A stretch of DNA of 64,000 nt, from the NCBI GenBank assembly GCA_019695305.1, contig JAIBAG010000009.1, positions 27,508 to 91,507 on the forward strand, read 5' to 3'. Under the pieces are notes generated by a model that worked only from the letters and a program-made list of their open reading frames with translations, did no database searches and was not told the origin of the DNA. The stretch's first letter is position 1, and each line of letters begins with the position of its first letter. Below, piece by piece: positions 61,936 through 64,000 of this stretch. The stretch is from a bacterium (GTDB lineage Bacteria > UBA10199 > JAIBAG01). The position numbers and the translations under genes were made by a program.

Positions 61936-64000
61936 ATGTTGTATTTTGCCAACTATCTAAAACGTCCTTTCCTGTATATATTTTTGATTTTGTGTGCAGT
62001 AGCTTTTTATCAAGATAACAAACCACAAAATTTTGCCAACCCAACTCTCTTGGGTAAATCTACAAACTTTACCGGTATTGTAGAAGAAAACCAGACACGT
62101 AATCAAAAATCAAAACTTGTTGTCCGTTTAAACGAAGGATCTAAAATTCTTTTAAGCATTGGCACTGGAATTTCAACAGTGAACACTAACGATATAATCC
62201 AGTTTACAACCAAACTTAAAGAACCCATCAATTATAAAAATCCCGGTGGATTTGATTATGTAAAGTATCTAAAGCGTCAAGAAATTGGGATGACGGGTTT
62301 TGTAGAAAATGCAGAAGCAATCACTCTAGAACAAGAACGCTCCAAAACCCGGGTGAGTCATCATAAAGAAAATATAAAATCTTTTCTTAAAAAGAATTTT
62401 TCATCAGCTACCGCCTCTACACTTGTTGCCTTAATGTGGGGAGAAGACGATTTGCTATCACCACAAATCTTTGATCTTTTTAATAATTTTGGTATTTCGC
62501 ATATTTTGGTTATTTCCGGCTCGCACTTTGCTTTATTAACAGCGGCTTTCTTTTTTATTTTTCGTTTCTTGCTCGGTTTTTATCCTCGCTTATTTCTATT
62601 TATTCCCTCACAAAAAATAACAGCCTTAGTAACGCTTGTAGCCGCAACCGCTTATTATTTTTTATGTGAAAGCTCGCCATCCCTCTTGCGAGCTTATATT
62701 GGTGTGTCTGCCGTTCTTATTAGCTTAATTCTATCTCGTAAAAACGACTGGCTTAATTTAACGTTCATGGCGGCATCTTTGATTCTCGCTTTTAACCCTC
62801 TCCTTCTTTTTAATCTCTCGTTCGAGCTTTCATTCTTATGCGTATTGACGATTATTCTGGTTTATCCCGTGTTTGAATCATTTCTGAAAAGTCGCTTTGA
62901 ATTGGATGAAGAAGACACCAAAACCAAAATTAAAAGTAGCCTATTGAAACTGATTGCTCTCAATACAGCCATTTTTATTATTCTCACGCCTTTTACCGCT
63001 TATCACTTTAAACAAATTACCTGGGGGAGCCTTATCACTAATTTGTGGGTTGTACCGGTTATGGAATTAGCGATTGTTCCTTTAGCTCTTTTAGGATTTC
63101 TTATTTTTACAATCAGCAGTTCTGTGGCGTACTATTTTTTCTACGCAGCAGCCTTTCTGTTAGAAAACCTTATTGCCCTTCTTAAAAACACACAAAATGC
63201 ATTTACTACGGCGCATTTGGCTTACCCACCTTATACCTGGGAACTTATTCTCTATTTTGTTTTAATGCTCATTCTCTTTAGTCGCTTTCGCCAGGTTCGC
63301 TTTAGGAAGATAGCTGTAACATTGATTCTCATAATTTTTGCCGCAGATCTTCTCTTTTGGACATACCGCATGCATCACAATTCTTCTTTCGTCATTACAC
63401 AGCTAGACGTCGGTCAGGGAGATTCAATACTCGTGGAAGTACCACCTAACAAAAAAATGCTGATCGATGGTGGCGGGGCTCCTTTTTTTGATTTAGGCAA
63501 GAATGTGATTATTCCTTTTCTGCTCTATAAAAGAATATCCAAGCTTGATACGGTGGTTATAACACATAGCGATATGGATCATTACGGTGGCTTAAACAGT
63601 GTGGTAGATGAGTATCCAGTAGATGAAATCTGGTGGAACGGAATAGAAACCGATCAGGAACCATTTAAAAAGTTAGAGGAAACAATTTTGAGGAAAAAAA
63701 TCCCCGTTCAAATCACACGGCGCGGGCAAAATACAAGTTATGGCGATGGGGTTATCGATGTGCTATGGCCGCCTATTGAAAAATCGGACTTAAAAGATAA
63801 CAACGAGTCGGTCGTCTTAAAAATAGCTGCGAATGGTAAGAAAGCTCTCTTCACCGGCGATATCGAATGGCCAGCGGAATATGCGCTGATTAATGATGAT
63901 ATTAAGGCGGATTATTTAAAAGTACCACATCATGGCAGCAAAACTTCATCCACAGACTTGTTTTTAGATAAAGTAAAACCAGAAGTCGCAAGCCTTGGGG
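61936..64000 (+). CDS. comEC: ComEC/Rec2 DNA internalisation protein (3' end outside window)
   Basis: The frame runs from ATG 61936 to the window edge with no stop (688 codons seen). An N-terminal helix and DUF4131-like OB region (to about 150) precede the competence domain with FGISHILVISGSHFALL and several membrane helices. A C-terminal metallo-beta-lactamase-like domain has LDVGQGDSILVEVP, THSDMDHYGG and VPHHGSKTSS. ComEC forms the channel that brings single-stranded DNA into the cytoplasm, and the lactamase domain may degrade the other strand. Only the very end should be missing. Confidence 0.95.
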   Translation, partial: MLYFANYLKRPFLYIFLILCAVAFYQDNKPQNFANPTLLGKSTNFTGIVEENQTRNQKSKLVVRLNEGSKILLSIGTGISTVNTNDIIQFTTKLKEPINYKNPGGFDYVKYLKRQEIGMTGFVENAEAITLEQERSKTRVSHHKENIKSFLKKNFSSATASTLVALMWGEDDLLSPQIFDLFNNFGISHILVISGSHFALLTAAFFFIFRFLLGFYPRLFLFIPSQKITALVTLVAATAYYFLCESSPSLLRAYIGVSAVLISLILSRKNDWLNLTFMAASLILAFNPLLLFNLSFELSFLCVLTIILVYPVFESFLKSRFELDEEDTKTKIKSSLLKLIALNTAIFIILTPFTAYHFKQITWGSLITNLWVVPVMELAIVPLALLGFLIFTISSSVAYYFFYAAAFLLENLIALLKNTQNAFTTAHLAYPPYTWELILYFVLMLILFSRFRQVRFRKIAVTLILIIFAADLLFWTYRMHHNSSFVITQLDVGQGDSILVEVPPNKKMLIDGGGAPFFDLGKNVIIPFLLYKRISKLDTVVITHSDMDHYGGLNSVVDEYPVDEIWWNGIETDQEPFKKLEETILRKKIPVQITRRGQNTSYGDGVIDVLWPPIEKSDLKDNNESVVLKIAANGKKALFTGDIEWPAEYALINDDIKADYLKVPHHGSKTSSTDLFLDKVKPEVASLG

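Overview
The window is about 64 kb of AT-leaning (roughly 40 % GC), densely packed bacterial DNA from a Gram-negative organism. It encodes several lipobox lipoproteins, an outer-membrane barrel exporter (PelB), and a full signalling set with three sigma-54 activators. The mix of CarD, pyruvate phosphate dikinase with its regulatory protein, tandem NtrC-type activators, partner-switching proteins, Pel exopolysaccharide genes and ComEC fits a deltaproteobacteria-like lineage (Bdellovibrionota, Myxococcota or an uncultured relative). There is no rRNA, so this placement is inference only.

Layout. 1-13.5 kb: the 3' end of ppdK, a MarC-type membrane protein, two paralogous beta-propeller lipoproteins, a DUF2339/DUF3999 membrane pair, a lytic-transglycosylase-like lipoprotein, a PrsW-TPR operon and ygfZ. 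13.7-27.7 kb: a long leftward Pel-type exopolysaccharide operon in the order ArsC-like protein, glycosidase lipoprotein, PelA deacetylase, PelB, response regulator, PelD, PelE, HEAT-repeat protein, PelF, PelG. PelA is split into two genes, and no PelC is visible. 27.7-39.3 kb: a CapA-like protein, a TPR protein, folC, then a leftward signalling operon. That operon holds a PAS histidine kinase, three tandem sigma-54 activators whose receivers go from intact to Glu-substituted to degenerate, a STAS protein and a fused RsbW/GAF/RsbU switch protein. CarD lies upstream of it. 39.5-48.1 kb is more accessory: calcium-loop-like proteins, a metalloprotease lipoprotein, a 168-bp element with 40-bp inverted ends, an unusual P1B ATPase, a transglutaminase-like protein, a variable protein of the diversity-generating-retroelement (DGR) type, and a Y1-transposase element. 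48.2-64 kb: rmuC, the PPDK regulatory protein, NDH-2, a pseudouridine synthase, an amidohydrolase, tRNA-Pro with damaged tandem copies of its 3' end, an RsmI-like methylase, a REP-associated transposase, typA, a polyprenol-kinase-like protein, ogt, two related small proteins and the 5' part of comEC.

Most notable points. (1) The gene at 45729-46760 ends in a GC-rich block whose variable residues are almost all NNC codons, as expected from adenine mutagenesis of AAC codons. A perfect hairpin lies just past the stop. This looks like a DGR target whose reverse transcriptase and template lie outside the window. (2) The Y1 transposase at 46901-47887 sits inside 33-bp perfect inverted repeats and has a near-consensus sigma-54 promoter with enhancer-like dyads upstream. 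(3) The Pel operon has a split PelA and extra HEAT-repeat and response-regulator genes. (4) Two 128-bp tandem units beside tRNA-Pro carry a tRNA 3' end interrupted by paired palindromes. (5) Several genes that start transcription units have a -10 element only 6-9 bases before the start codon and no Shine-Dalgarno, which suggests leaderless mRNAs. Genes inside operons mostly start by ATGA overlaps or with Shine-Dalgarno sequences.
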